Assembly (NCBI GenBank): GCA_025928435.1
Contig: JAICJM010000002.1
Span: forward strand, 1 to 64,000
Direction: 5' to 3'
DNA: 64,000 nucleotides
Source: Thermoleophilia bacterium
Lineage (GTDB): Bacteria > Actinomycetota > Thermoleophilia > Gaiellales > JAICJC01
In this document: positions 32,625 to 41,761 of the stretch, in pieces
Layout of the letters: each line of letters begins with the position of its first letter
How positions within the stretch are numbered: position 1 is the stretch's first letter
Notes under the pieces: generated by a model
The model's input: only the letters and a program-made list of their open reading frames with translations
The model's database searches: none
What the model was told of the DNA's origin: nothing
Translations under genes and position numbers: made by a program

Positions 32625-35384
32625 TTGGCAGCTGATGTGGCGTCTGCTCAGACTGTCCTCGACCGGGTTCGAGAGCGTGGGCTTCTCCGCCGGCTGCTAG
32701 ACGCGGCCCGTCGTTCGCAGGGCGGAGGGCTCGTCATTCGCGGAGAGGCGGGGAGCGGGAAGTCGACCCTCCTCGCGTGGGCGGCGGCGTGCGCAGAGCG
32801 TATGACCGCGATCTCGATTCGCGGGTTCGAGTCCGAGACGCACATCCCGTACGCGGGGATGAATCAGTTCGTGCTGGCGACGGGCGGGTCGGTCGGAAAG
32901 TTGCCGACGACCGGCGGATCCGGAAACGCCGAGCTCGTCCTCGGCGCGAGAGTTCTCTCGCTCTTCTCGCGGATCGCAGAAACGCGTCCTGTCCTCTGCT
33001 GCGTCGACGACGCCGACCTCCTCGACGAGCCATCCGCCGCGGCAATCGCGTTCGCGGCTCGTCGGCTCACCGGGGTGCCGGTCGCGATGGTGTTCGCGGT
33101 CACGGGCGCGCCGTGGTGGCCTGCCGGGCCACCGTTCGAGGACGTACCGCAGATCACTCTCGGAGGGCTGCCCGGGTCGGCGGCACGAGCGCTGCTCGAG
33201 CGCGAGTACCCCGAGATGCGCCTCGATGTCCGCGACCGCATCATCGAGGCAGCCCAGGGAAACCCGATGGTGCTCCTCGACATGCCGCGCGAACTCACGG
33301 CCGACCAGCGTCGGGGCGAGGCGGCTTTGCCGCTCGAGCTCCCGATCGGTGAGCGGGTGCGGGAGCTGGTCCTGCGCCGGCTCGCGAATCTGCCCACCGA
33401 CACGAGGCGGCTGCTGCTCTTGATCGCCGCCGAGCCGACGTCGGACTCCCGGCGGGTCGAGCGAGCCGCTCGATCGTGGGACATCGAGCCCGTGACGGCC
33501 GCGTTGCCCGCCCGGCACGCCGGCATCTTGCTCGGAGGCGAGAGCCTTGAGATTCGGAGCCTGCTCGTCCGTTCAACGGTGTACCACGCGGCAGGACGGC
33601 AGGATCTGATCCTGGCGCACAGGGCGCTCGGCGATGCCGTCGACCCCGTGGCAGACACCGCCGGTGCAGCCTTTCACCGCGCGGCGGCCGCGCAAGGTCG
33701 CAACGAGCGGCTCGCGGCCCGGCTCGTTCGGGCCGTGGACACGGCGACGGATCTCGGCGCGATCGAGCGCGCCCGGTTTCTCGAGCGAGCCGCGTCGCTC
33801 AGCCCCGATCCCGCGAAGCGCACGAGCCGGCGTCTCGCGGCGGCCGAAGCGTTCCTGGCGGGGGGACAGGTCGGCAGCGCCCGAGCTCTCCTGAGCGAGC
33901 TCGACTCGCATCTCACGGATGTGGATGAACCGGCCCGAGGCCACCGTCTCGCGGGCGAGATCGCGCTCGCGGAAGGCCGAGTCGGAGAGGCGCAGTCACT
34001 GTTGGTATCGGCAGCCCGCTCGTTCCCCGACCGCGACCCGCGCCAGGCCTGCGACGCCTACGTGCGGGCGCTCCAGGTCGCCGTCTACGCAGGCGGCTCC
34101 AACGGATCAGGGATCTCGATGGAAACCGCCACCGCGGCCTTGAGCGCGCGCGGATCACGGTCTCTCAGAGCCGAGGATGTCATCCTCGAAGCGTTCGCCC
34201 GGCGCGTGCTCCACGGCTCGAACGGCAACTCGGCTCGCATGCGAGAGGTCACACGGCGACTCGGGACCGAGCATCGTCTGGATTTGATGGATTTCGCCAT
34301 GTGGGCTGCTGCCGAGCTGTGGGACGACGAGGCCGTATGGGCAATGTCGAACAGGTGGGTCGCGCTCGCCCGCGAGGCGGATCGCCGAACCGATCTCGGG
34401 CGGGCGCTACTGAGCCAGGCCGTGTTGTACGAGGTGCCAACGGGCCGGCTCGAGGACGCCGAGACGTCGATCGCCCAGGCCCGACGCGCCCTGGCCGCGG
34501 CCAAGGCACAGTATCCGGCCGAACGCGCCGCCTCGGCCGAAGCCTTCGTCTCGGCCTGGCGGGGCCGCTCACGGCGCATGCGTCGACTCGCCTCGATTGC
34601 TCAGCGCTACGCGGCGCAGCGCGGGCATGGCGTCCACGACGCACGCGTCGAGTACGCCCTGACAGTCCTCGAGAACAGTCTCGGGCGGTACGACGCAGCG
34701 GTCACGCACGGACGGCGGGCAGTCGAAAGCGATGCCGTCCATATCGCGACCCTGGCTCGCCCCGAACTCATCGAAGCCGCAGCCCGGACCGGTGACCACG
34801 AGTTGGCGAGTGCGCACCTCGCGGAGCTGGCCGCGAGCGCCGGCGAGAGCAACACGCACTGGGGTCGCGGCATGCTGGCACGCAGTACCGCGCTCGTTGC
34901 AGGCAACAACCCCGACGCCGAGACCCACTATCGACGCGCGATTCACCATCTCAGGCTGGCCCGTTTCAGGTTAGAATACGCACGCGCGCGGCTCGTCTAC
35001 GGGGAGTGGCTGCGGAGGCACCGGCGCGCCCGCGAAGGTCGAGCCGAGCTCGGGATTTCACACGCCATCTTCACCGCGGCCGGCGCTCGCGCGTTCGCCG
35101 ACCGCGCAATGGCCGAGGAGCGCGCCTCCGGGAGCCGTGAAGGTGTCGTACCCTCGGAGCGCGCCCAACTCACCCCGCAGGAGGAACGCATAGTCCGAGC
35201 CGCCGCGACGGGGGCGACGAATGCCGAGATCGGTCGGCGCCTTTCCATCAGCTCGCGGACGGTCGAGTATCACCTTCACAAGGTGTTCCGCACGCTCAAC
35301 GTCGGCTCGCGCGTCGAACTCGTCCGTGTCGCGCAGGCGTTGGACGCCGAGCGCGATGGAGAGGCGGACGTGGACACGGAATAG
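32625..35384 (+). CDS. Large LuxR-family regulator with N-terminal AAA-type ATPase (LAL-like)
   Basis: About 919 residues. Walker A GEAGSGKST at 40-48, a Walker B-like segment PVLCCVDDADLLDEP, then a long helical TPR-like middle region (repeated A/L-rich pairs such as ERAARSWDIEP and LEDAETSIAQARRALAAA). The C-terminal LuxR HTH reads LTPQEERIVRAAATGATNAEIGRRLSISSRTVEYHLHKVFRTLNV. Such regulators bind a ligand and DNA. The TTG at 32625 is chosen for its GGGGAGG site; ATG 32559 and GTG 32637 are alternatives. No ligand is known. Confidence 0.9.
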   Translation: MAADVASAQTVLDRVRERGLLRRLLDAARRSQGGGLVIRGEAGSGKSTLLAWAAACAERMTAISIRGFESETHIPYAGMNQFVLATGGSVGKLPTTGGSGNAELVLGARVLSLFSRIAETRPVLCCVDDADLLDEPSAAAIAFAARRLTGVPVAMVFAVTGAPWWPAGPPFEDVPQITLGGLPGSAARALLEREYPEMRLDVRDRIIEAAQGNPMVLLDMPRELTADQRRGEAALPLELPIGERVRELVLRRLANLPTDTRRLLLLIAAEPTSDSRRVERAARSWDIEPVTAALPARHAGILLGGESLEIRSLLVRSTVYHAAGRQDLILAHRALGDAVDPVADTAGAAFHRAAAAQGRNERLAARLVRAVDTATDLGAIERARFLERAASLSPDPAKRTSRRLAAAEAFLAGGQVGSARALLSELDSHLTDVDEPARGHRLAGEIALAEGRVGEAQSLLVSAARSFPDRDPRQACDAYVRALQVAVYAGGSNGSGISMETATAALSARGSRSLRAEDVILEAFARRVLHGSNGNSARMREVTRRLGTEHRLDLMDFAMWAAAELWDDEAVWAMSNRWVALAREADRRTDLGRALLSQAVLYEVPTGRLEDAETSIAQARRALAAAKAQYPAERAASAEAFVSAWRGRSRRMRRLASIAQRYAAQRGHGVHDARVEYALTVLENSLGRYDAAVTHGRRAVESDAVHIATLARPELIEAAARTGDHELASAHLAELAASAGESNTHWGRGMLARSTALVAGNNPDAETHYRRAIHHLRLARFRLEYARARLVYGEWLRRHRRAREGRAELGISHAIFTAAGARAFADRAMAEERASGSREGVVPSERAQLTPQEERIVRAAATGATNAEIGRRLSISSRTVEYHLHKVFRTLNVGSRVELVRVAQALDAERDGEADVDTE

Positions 35385-35412
35385 AGACCGCGACGTGTTG
35401 GGGAGCTGCTCT

Positions 35413-35736
35413 GTGGATGATCATCCTGTAAATGACCTCGTTCTTCGCCGGTCTCTCGCCTCTGCCACAGACTCGCTCGAGGACGCGACCGCATCGATCG
35501 AGCATCTCCTCAACGTCGTGGCGGTGCTCGAGGCGCCGCATGAGACTCGAGGCCGGCCCGCTCCATCTCGGGGGTCTGTCGAGGCCGCCGAGCGCCTCAT
35601 CGGAGTCAGCTGGGAGCTTCTCACGCTCGCGGTGTCGTTGCTTCGAACCGAGCGAACGCACGTCACATCCGACGACGCCGCTCGCCTGGCAAGGCTGGAG
35701 GAACTCCTGGCTCTGTACCGTGATCAGGAGCCCTGA
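35413..35736 (+). CDS. Hypothetical protein, 107 residues
   Basis: Helical, with VNDLVLRRSLASATDSLEDATASIEHLLNVVAVLEA and a C-terminal VSWELLTLAVSLLRTERTHVTSDDAARLARLEELLALY. It starts at a GTG after GGGGAG, 28 bases past the LuxR-type gene, so probably in the same operon. Family not recognised. Confidence 0.5.
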   Translation: MDDHPVNDLVLRRSLASATDSLEDATASIEHLLNVVAVLEAPHETRGRPAPSRGSVEAAERLIGVSWELLTLAVSLLRTERTHVTSDDAARLARLEELLALYRDQEP

Positions 35737-35789
35737 CAAGACGCACGCTGCCCATCCGGCACTCGGTTCGGGACACCCAGGGGGTCGCA

Positions 35790-35813
35790 CGGGGCCCGCG
35801 TGGTCGGGCCCCG
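35790..35813. terminator. 9-bp GC hairpin after the small gene
   Basis: CGGGGCCCG, 6 bases, CGGGCCCCG, about 55 bases past the previous stop. It most likely ends the LuxR-type operon. Confidence 0.55.
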
Positions 35814-35842
35814 AACCTGACTTCACCCCCGAACTCGCCCCA

Positions 35843-35864
35843 CGTGTCCCGCCGGCGGGACACG
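35843..35864. promoter_or_regulatory. 22-bp perfect palindrome with CGCCGGCG centre
   Basis: Two 11-base arms with no spacer: CGTGTCCCGCC joined to GGCGGGACACG. It lies 100 bases before the LmbU-like gene. As I recall, LmbU of the lincomycin cluster recognises a CGCCGGCG palindrome, which is exactly the centre here. Autoregulation is the simple reading, but it is inference. Confidence 0.55.
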
Positions 35865-35965
35865 CCGAAGCGTGCCCCCCGGGGGAAAACGTCCGTGCCG
35901 CGGCCATCGGGACCAGTGCTTCCACAGATGCGCGCCCGAGTTGCAGCCGTCACAATGCGGACAGC

Positions 35966-36706
35966 ATGGGGGTGGTGCCAAAGACAGCCTTCCGTGGCCT
36001 CGGAGAAGCGTCGCCCAGCCTCGGCCACGCACTGGCGAACGGTCGCGACTGGCACCTCGCCCGGAACGCGCTGTACGTGAGCCGCGAGCTGGAGTTCGAA
36101 GACTGGGTGAGTCTCGGTCATCGGATCGCGATCGTGTCCGACTCGGCCGCCTGGTGGATCGGCGACTGGCTTCGGTTCGGGCGCAACCGGTACGGCCGGC
36201 GCCGATACATGACCGTCGTCGAGGCCACCGACCTGGACTACCAGACGCTGCGAAACTACGCATGGGTCGCCGGCCGCATCCCGCCGAGCCGTCGACAGCA
36301 ATCGCTCAGTTTCGGCCACCACGCCGAAATCGCCGCGCTGCCCGAGGCTGAACAGGACCGCTGGCTGAGTCGATGTGCCCTCGAGCACTGGTCGCGAAAC
36401 GAACTCCGCCGCCGGCGCCGGCGTGACCGCGGAACCCTCGAGGAGGAACCTCCGGCCCGCTCGCTGGCTCTGATCGTCGAGGCGGACCGACGACTCCGCT
36501 GGGAGTCGGCGGCCACGGCCGCCGGCCGCCCGCTGGAGGGCTGGATCGCCGAAGTCCTGGACACCGCTGCCGCAACCGTTCTCGGGCTCAAGTCGGACAT
36601 GTCCCGCACCGACCCGACGGCATCGGGACAGGCCGACGACGACGCCCAGCCCGCCGGCATGGCGCTGCACGCGACGCGACAGACGAGGCTGCGGACGGTC
36701 GTTTGA
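35966..36706 (+). CDS. LmbU-like transcriptional regulator
   Basis: 246 residues. Family features: DWVSLGHRIAIVSDSAAWWIGDWLRFG, YGRRRYMTVVEATDLDYQTLRNYAWVAGRIPPSRR and LSFGHHAEIAALPEAEQDRWLSRC, then a basic LR-rich helix ELRRRRRRD. LmbU-type regulators control antibiotic clusters and other genes in actinobacteria. No biosynthetic cluster is nearby. The ATG at 35966 gives the family-typical start; its ribosome site is weak. The palindrome at 35843 is a likely target. Confidence 0.85.
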   Translation: MGVVPKTAFRGLGEASPSLGHALANGRDWHLARNALYVSRELEFEDWVSLGHRIAIVSDSAAWWIGDWLRFGRNRYGRRRYMTVVEATDLDYQTLRNYAWVAGRIPPSRRQQSLSFGHHAEIAALPEAEQDRWLSRCALEHWSRNELRRRRRRDRGTLEEEPPARSLALIVEADRRLRWESAATAAGRPLEGWIAEVLDTAAATVLGLKSDMSRTDPTASGQADDDAQPAGMALHATRQTRLRTVV

Positions 36707-36909
36707 TCGTGGCGCCTGGGAGATTTTACAATGTGCCACGAGGGCCGACAATGCACAATTCGTGGGTCCGCAGCAAGGGTGGCGCGTGAGCCCCGGCGCG
36801 GGGAGGTGCGAACTCGCGGGGGTGATTCCCGGAGGGTTCTGCAGACAGCACCTCTCCGCGGCCGTGGGCAAGGTGCGCCGCCCCAGGATCGGCGCGAGCC
36901 GTCGTCCCT

Positions 36910-37659
36910 TCAGGCCGCCGCGAGGCAGGCCTCGAGCTTGCGACGGGCGACGTGAAGGGTCTTGTGGAGTGACCCGGTCGTCGTGTTCAGGCGCCTTGCG
37001 AGACGCTCGGTAGGCACGCCGTCAACCGTCAGCGCCGTCAAGACCTCGCGCTGGCGCGGGGTCAGGTCATCCGCGATCGCACGAGCCAGCGTTCGAGCGA
37101 GCTCGTTTGCCGCGTAGCGTTCATGCGGCGATTCGGCGTCCACCGCCCACATCCGCGCGTGCTCGAACCCGTCCGCACTGGGAAGCTCGCGAGCACGCCC
37201 CAGGCGCCGACGGATCTTGTCCGGCGCCTCGCGCTCCACGAAGCGCCGCGCCCAGGTGGTGAAGAGGCTCTCGCCGCGGAACTGATCGAGCTTCGCCAGG
37301 ATCGAGACAACGGCGTCATCGGCGGCCTGGACTGCAAGGTCGTCGAGGTCTCTGCCAGACGGATGGGACAGCGACGCGGTTCGCCGCCCGACCTCGAACC
37401 GGGCCTGGCGCACCAGGAGCGCGTGGAGGGACCTGATCGCCTCGTCGCGGCGTCGATCGTCCGAGCGCAGGGCGTCGAGCCAGGCCCGTGACTTTTCATC
37501 GAGGCGGTGCGCGCCGCCGCCGGCGACAGCGTGGGGAACCGGGGCGCGGGCCTGCCGATCAGGGGCAACCGTGAGCTTCGGCCTCGCCCTATCCACGCGC
37601 CGCTTGCGAGCCGAGTCGATGACCGCGTCCCGGCTGATTGCCACGAGTGGGGTGGACAT
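36910..37659 (-). CDS. Sigma-70-like (ECF-type) RNA polymerase sigma factor, copy A
   Basis: 249 residues. Region 2: DLAVQAADDAVVSILAKLDQFRGESLFTTWARRFVEREAPDKIRRRL, with the W-A-rich -10 recognition helix. Region 4: ADDLTPRQREVLTALTVDGVPTERLARRLNTTTGSLHKTLHVARRKLEA. A 60-residue N-terminal part is basic and loose. Paralogous to the factor at 40077. No anti-sigma gene follows. The ATG at 37659 has AAGGAG 8 bases before it. Confidence 0.87.
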   Translation of the reverse strand: MSTPLVAISRDAVIDSARKRRVDRARPKLTVAPDRQARAPVPHAVAGGGAHRLDEKSRAWLDALRSDDRRRDEAIRSLHALLVRQARFEVGRRTASLSHPSGRDLDDLAVQAADDAVVSILAKLDQFRGESLFTTWARRFVEREAPDKIRRRLGRARELPSADGFEHARMWAVDAESPHERYAANELARTLARAIADDLTPRQREVLTALTVDGVPTERLARRLNTTTGSLHKTLHVARRKLEACLAAA

Positions 37660-37744
37660 AGCGTGTTCTCCTTCGGTGTGTGACCAGGCGACACCGCCAG
37701 TCGAGCGGCGTGTGATGGGAGCCTGGCACAGGGCCGCCACGGCG

Positions 37745-37800
37745 CCCATAAGGCCCCGTCCCCATATCCCGCCATTGGGCCGCCCATACCTCGACAGGCC
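37745..37800 (-). promoter_or_regulatory. Three TATGGG direct repeats upstream of sigma factor A
   Basis: On the minus strand TATGGG occurs three times within about 50 bases (spacing 22 and 16), just ahead of the sigma gene's leader, with GGCGGCCCAATGG and GGGGACGGGG between. It may be a binding array. There is no further support. Confidence 0.3.
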
Positions 37801-37868
37801 ATCCGACCCGGGCCCGAGGGCGGTATCAGCTCGAGATCCGGCGGCGCCCGGGGCCGCGCCCGGCGGGC

Positions 37869-37952
37869 TCCGATGTGCCCATTCGCCAGCGCGAACACCG
37901 ATCCAGCCCGGTCGAGCACCTCGGATCGCAGGGATTCGAGCCGGGCCGCGAC
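37869..37952 (-). pseudogene. Remnant of a GH65 sugar phosphorylase N-terminus
   Basis: A minus-strand frame reads VAARLESLRSEVLDRAGSVF then ALANGHIG. This resembles the opening of GH65 maltose/kojibiose/trehalose phosphorylases (ESVFALSNGHIGLRG). After HIG the match is lost and no catalytic domain follows, so only a scrap remains. It lies within a zone of decay before the broken UspA at 38147. Confidence 0.55.
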
Positions 37953-38146
37953 ATCCGAGCCCGCCGGTTCAGCGCGCTGGTCGCGCAGCCTGCCCGTCGG
38001 ACCGATTCCGGCGCCCACCCTGCACGATCAGCTTTCGGCCCCCGCCCCGGTTTCAGCCCGGCGAGCGGCCGCACGACCCCCGCGCCGGGTGAGACCAGCA
38101 GCCGCACTACGCTGGAGACTCTGCCGCGTTGAGGTGAGGACGCCCC

Positions 38147-38447
38147 ATGACCGCACATCCCGCCAGCCGGATGGTCGTCTGCTATGACGGATCCGACGAT
38201 GCTCGGCACGCGATCGAGAGCGCGGCTGGTCTGTTCGGCGGCAGGCATGCGCTGATCGTCACCGTGTGGGAGCAGACCGCCGCGCTGGGCAGCTTCAAGT
38301 GGTCGATGGGACGCTGCGGTGATCGTGATGGGCTCCCGCGGGCTCACGGGCTTGCGCTCTGTCCTCTCCAGCGCCGTCGCCCACCACGCTCGCATGCCCA
38401 CCCTGATCGTCCATCGCCCCGGCGAGGGGGCCGCAGAGTCTCGCTGA
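38147..38447 (+). pseudogene. UspA with large internal deletion and frameshift
   Basis: The start reads SRMVVCYDGSDDARHAIESAAGLFGG, a proper Usp beginning. About 70 residues later in a normal protein comes the C-terminal part, which appears here in another frame almost at once: AVIVMGSRGLTGLRSVLSSAVAHHARMPTLIVHRP. The middle is missing. It cannot be a working Usp. The end is set at the TGA of the second frame. Confidence 0.85.
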
Positions 38448-38461
38448 GGGTGGGTCCACCG

Positions 38462-38950
38462 TCAGGCTTCTGACGCGTGACCGCCGCAATCAACCTCATA
38501 GGTCGTGACAGGCAGCCCGAAACGATCCATCACCTTCTCGATCAGTCTCCGCTCCTGCCAGTTGGCGTGCTCTGAGCTACGCAGCCCGATCAGGATGTGA
38601 TCGGGGTCGAAGTCCGCGACAGCGTCGGAGAACGCGGTCAGCGCGTAGTCATCGCCGGTCCTCCCACTCGCGTGGGCCCCAAGCGTCCGCACGTGCCCGA
38701 GGACGCTGTCGAGGCGCTCGTCGGCGAGGTGCCGAGACCGGTCCACGTCGTCGGTGAGCCACGCGAGCCGACCCGGGAGACTGGGCGTGACCACGTAGAC
38801 CTCGGCTGCGGCGTCGATCACGGCGCGCACATGCGCCGGTAGCTCACCGACCTCGGCAACTGCGGCGTCGGCGACCATCAAGAGTCGCCGGATCGGCGCC
38901 TCGGGTTCCGCCGGGCGGGCCTCCTGTGCCCCCAGATGGTGAGTCGTCAT
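38462..38950 (-). CDS. Usp-like alpha/beta protein
   Basis: 162 residues. It has the Usp-like order RLLMVADAAVAEVGELPAHVRAVI, AEVYVVTPSLPGR, DFDPDHILIGLRSSEHANWQERRLIEKVMDRFGLPVTTYEV, but lacks the GSRGxG loop. The bipartite motif lies 54 bases upstream, and GGAAGGAGAACG is the ribosome site. Role probably in the same stress response; no ATP site is visible. Confidence 0.75.
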   Translation of the reverse strand: MTTHHLGAQEARPAEPEAPIRRLLMVADAAVAEVGELPAHVRAVIDAAAEVYVVTPSLPGRLAWLTDDVDRSRHLADERLDSVLGHVRTLGAHASGRTGDDYALTAFSDAVADFDPDHILIGLRSSEHANWQERRLIEKVMDRFGLPVTTYEVDCGGHASEA

Positions 38951-39003
38951 CGTTCTCCTTCCACCCGCTCTTGCAGCTCGGCATGATCAGCGCACAATCC
39001 CCC

Positions 39004-39029
39004 AGCGTCGATCCCCGCCGCCTTCTTAC
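39004..39029 (-). promoter_or_regulatory. Bipartite stress motif, site 6, toward the Usp-like gene
   Basis: On the minus strand: GTAAGAA (39029-39023), 12 bases, CGACGCT (39010-39004), then GGGGGATT. A clear match to the consensus, including the G-run after it. Confidence 0.65.
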
Positions 39030-39079
39030 CGCCACCCGGCCCCGGTGGAGGCCGAGCGATTCGAGGCTATCCTCATGCG

Positions 39080-40030
39080 ATGGCGGCGGGCCGGCAGCTC
39101 TACATGCTCTCCTTCGACCACCGGGGCTCGTTCAAGAAGGACCTCATGAGCATCCCCGGCGAGCCCACCGACGGCGAGCGCCGGCGCATCTCCGCGCTCA
39201 AGATGCTCATCTACGAGGGGTGTACGCGGGCGATCGCCGACGGCGCCCCGCGGCCCTCGTGTGCGGTGTTGGTGGACGAAGAATTCGGCGCGGCCATCGC
39301 CCGCTCGGCGCGGCGCGCCAACCTCACGCTCGCGATGCCCGTGGAGCGCTCGGGCCAGGACGAGTTCGACTTCGAGTTCGGAGACCGTTTTGGCGAGCAT
39401 ATCCAGACCTTCGACCCCGACTACGCCAAGGTGCTCGTGCGCTACAACCCCGACGGCGACGCGGAGCTCAACGACCGCCAGACGGCGCGGCTCGCACGGC
39501 TGTCCGGCTGGCTGCACGCAGACGAACGCAAGTTCCTGTTCGAGCTGCTGGTGCCCGCGACGGCGAGCCAGCTTGCGCGAGCCGGCGGCGACCAGGGCCG
39601 CTATGACCGTGAGTTGCGGCCCGACCTTGTCGTCCGTGCGATGGCGCGGCTCCAGGACGCGGGCGTCGAACCCGCCATCTGGAAGATCGAGGGTCTTGAG
39701 ACGCGCGAGGACTGCGAGCGGATCGTCACCCAGGCTCGAGCGGGTGGACGCGACGGTGTCGAATGCGTCGTGCTCGGCCGCGGCGAGAACCTCGATCGGG
39801 TCGCGCACTGGCTTCGACAGGCGGCGCCGGTGGGCGGCTACGTCGGGCTGGCGGTCGGCCGTACGATCTGGTTGGACGCGCTCAGAGAGCACCTTGCAGG
39901 CCGCATGGACAAGGAGGCCGCGATCGACCGGATCGCCGCCAACTATCGCCGTATGATCGACGCGTACACGAGCGCATCCGCCGGAACGTCTCCTGTCCGA
40001 CCCGCACCGGCACTCCTGGACGAGCAGTGA
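39080..40030 (+). CDS. DUF2090-domain, aldolase-like protein
   Basis: 316 residues. YMLSFDHRGSFKKDLM at the start, VLVDEEFGAAIARSA, KFLFELLVPAT, AIWKIEGLETREDCERIV, VVLGRGEN, and GYVGLAVGRTIW: the DUF2090 TIM-barrel order, related to the aldolase half of some IolC-type proteins (2-deoxy-5-keto-gluconate-6-phosphate aldolase). Lys in WKIEG is a likely Schiff-base Lys. No kinase domain is fused. Substrate unknown. Single gene. Confidence 0.87.
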   Translation: MAAGRQLYMLSFDHRGSFKKDLMSIPGEPTDGERRRISALKMLIYEGCTRAIADGAPRPSCAVLVDEEFGAAIARSARRANLTLAMPVERSGQDEFDFEFGDRFGEHIQTFDPDYAKVLVRYNPDGDAELNDRQTARLARLSGWLHADERKFLFELLVPATASQLARAGGDQGRYDRELRPDLVVRAMARLQDAGVEPAIWKIEGLETREDCERIVTQARAGGRDGVECVVLGRGENLDRVAHWLRQAAPVGGYVGLAVGRTIWLDALREHLAGRMDKEAAIDRIAANYRRMIDAYTSASAGTSPVRPAPALLDEQ

Positions 40031-40076
40031 TCCGCCGGCGGCCGGGGCCGGGCGGTGCCCAGCTCGTAGGCAGATG

Positions 40077-40859
40077 TCAAGAGCGGGCGGCCTGAGTCCT
40101 CATCTCGGCTGCCAGACCGAGCCTGAGCTTGGCACGGGCGTCGTGCACCAGCTTGTGGATCGCGCCGGGAGTGGTGTGGAGCTCGCCGGCGAGCGTCTTG
40201 GGGGAGACGCCGTCGACCGCGGTGGCGATCAGCGCGGTTCGCTGACGGGTGGTGAGTTGATTGGCGGCGATGTCGTTGACGCGTTGCAGGAGCTCGTATG
40301 TTTCGAGGAGCTCCTGCGCGGAGGGTGCGGGGTCGGGTACGTCGGGTGCGAGTTCGGGGCCGCGGGAAACGCCGACGCGGTCGTGTCCGATGCGCCGTCG
40401 GATGCTCACGAGTGCCTCCAGCGCGGCGAATTTTTGTGCCCATGTCCAGAACCGACTCTCGCCGCGATAGTCGTCGAGCTTGCGCATGAGCACGATCAGC
40501 GCGTCGTCGGCCGCCTCCGTGGCGAGATCGCCGATATCGCTCTTCGGGAACCCGGCTCGGTTCCGAACACGATTGCGGATTTGAAAGGCCGCCTCGCGGC
40601 GCAGCCGCTCATGCAGCTCGGCGACTGCGGAACCGCGCGTCGGCTCGGGGCCGTGGAGGCGTTCCACCCAGGATCGCGACTCGAAATCGAGCGGCCGCGG
40701 CGCCGTTGCTGCGACCGAGGGTGCTCGCGATCCAGGGCGAGCCGAGGCGGTCGACCTCGCGCGGCGGCTCGACGGGGCGGCTCCACGTGAGACCGTGGCC
40801 GACGGAGAGGAAACCGCCGCTCGGACGGATGGAGTGCTTCGGTGCGGGCGTTGCTGCAT
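40077..40859 (-). CDS. Sigma-70-like (ECF-type) RNA polymerase sigma factor, copy B
   Basis: 260 residues. Region 2: DIGDLATEAADDALIVLMRKLDDYRGESRFWTWAQKFAALEALVSIRRRIG; region 4: NQLTTRQRTALIATAVDGVSPKTLAGELHTTPGAIHKLVHDARAKLR. Clearly paralogous to copy A (36910-37659) over both regions. The ATG at 40859 has GAGAGG upstream; the 124-residue extension upstream is basic and low-complexity. No anti-sigma partner. These two are the only sigma genes seen near the stress motifs. Confidence 0.85.
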   Translation of the reverse strand: MQQRPHRSTPSVRAAVSSPSATVSRGAAPSSRRARSTASARPGSRAPSVAATAPRPLDFESRSWVERLHGPEPTRGSAVAELHERLRREAAFQIRNRVRNRAGFPKSDIGDLATEAADDALIVLMRKLDDYRGESRFWTWAQKFAALEALVSIRRRIGHDRVGVSRGPELAPDVPDPAPSAQELLETYELLQRVNDIAANQLTTRQRTALIATAVDGVSPKTLAGELHTTPGAIHKLVHDARAKLRLGLAAEMRTQAARS

Positions 40860-41221
40860 GAGCGGACCTCTCTGGCCGGTGACGGCGGTCGGGGTGCGAC
40901 GGACCGAGGCTTGCGGCCAGCTTGTGACCGCGGGCAGGTTCCGCTCTTCTGGAAGCAACTCTCGACACGCTCCAACGGACCGTGTGTGCAGAGTCCCTGT
41001 GATGACCATGCTACTGCCGATCCCCACCGGCTGCACACCAGCATCGGACACGCAGGGCGTGGCCGAGATCTTCGTGCCCAAGCCTCCCCAAATCCGGTGG
41101 ACGGTGCGGTAGACTCGCTTGCGGGAGGGCGAGACGACCTTCACGGTATGCCTGGGGGCATGCCAGCACGACCGAAGGCGGACGGCCGAGGCTTCGCCGG
41201 CCGCGCCGGACTCGAACACAC

Positions 41222-41662
41222 ATGCAGTCACAGGAGCCGCTTCGAGGCGGAAAGCTCCTCGCGGCGATTTCCACGACGATCGTCGCGATCTTACGTGAGC
41301 ACTACGGTCGCGGTCCGATGAAGGCCAAGACCTATGCGCTCGACGACATCATCGTCTGCGTGATGCGTGGCAGCGGGTTCACGGCGCTCGAGCAGACGAT
41401 CATGGACAGCGGCGATCCCGACCGCGTCGTCGAGATGCGCCACGATTTCCAGCGCGTCATGACCAGGCGCTACTGCGATGCAATCGAGGAGCTGACCGGG
41501 CGCGAGGTCGTCGCCTTTCTCTCCCAGGCTCATGTTGATCCCGACATCACCATCGAAGTCTTCTTCGTCGACCGACCGCTCGAGGGCTTTGGATCGGTGG
41601 AGATCGTCACCCCTGCGGACACCTGGGCCCCGGCGGACGAGTCCGACGAGCGCTCGAGCTGA
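41222..41662 (+). CDS. DUF2294 family protein
   Basis: 146 residues. HYGRGPMKAKTYALDDIIVCVMRGSGFTALEQTIMDSGDPDRVVEMRHDFQRVMTRRYCDAIEELTGREVVAFLSQAHVDPDITIEVFFVD is the family core. The role of DUF2294 is unknown. The ATG at 41222 has GAACACAC before it and no clear ribosome site. Unlinked to its neighbours. Confidence 0.88.
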   Translation: MQSQEPLRGGKLLAAISTTIVAILREHYGRGPMKAKTYALDDIIVCVMRGSGFTALEQTIMDSGDPDRVVEMRHDFQRVMTRRYCDAIEELTGREVVAFLSQAHVDPDITIEVFFVDRPLEGFGSVEIVTPADTWAPADESDERSS

Positions 41663-41761
41663 GCCGCCGCGTCAGCTGCGCTGAGCCGGACCGGCGCCGG
41701 AGGGCGGCGACGCTGCGGCCGCCCTCCGGCGATCGTCTCTGCACCGGTTTTCCCGGCTCGT

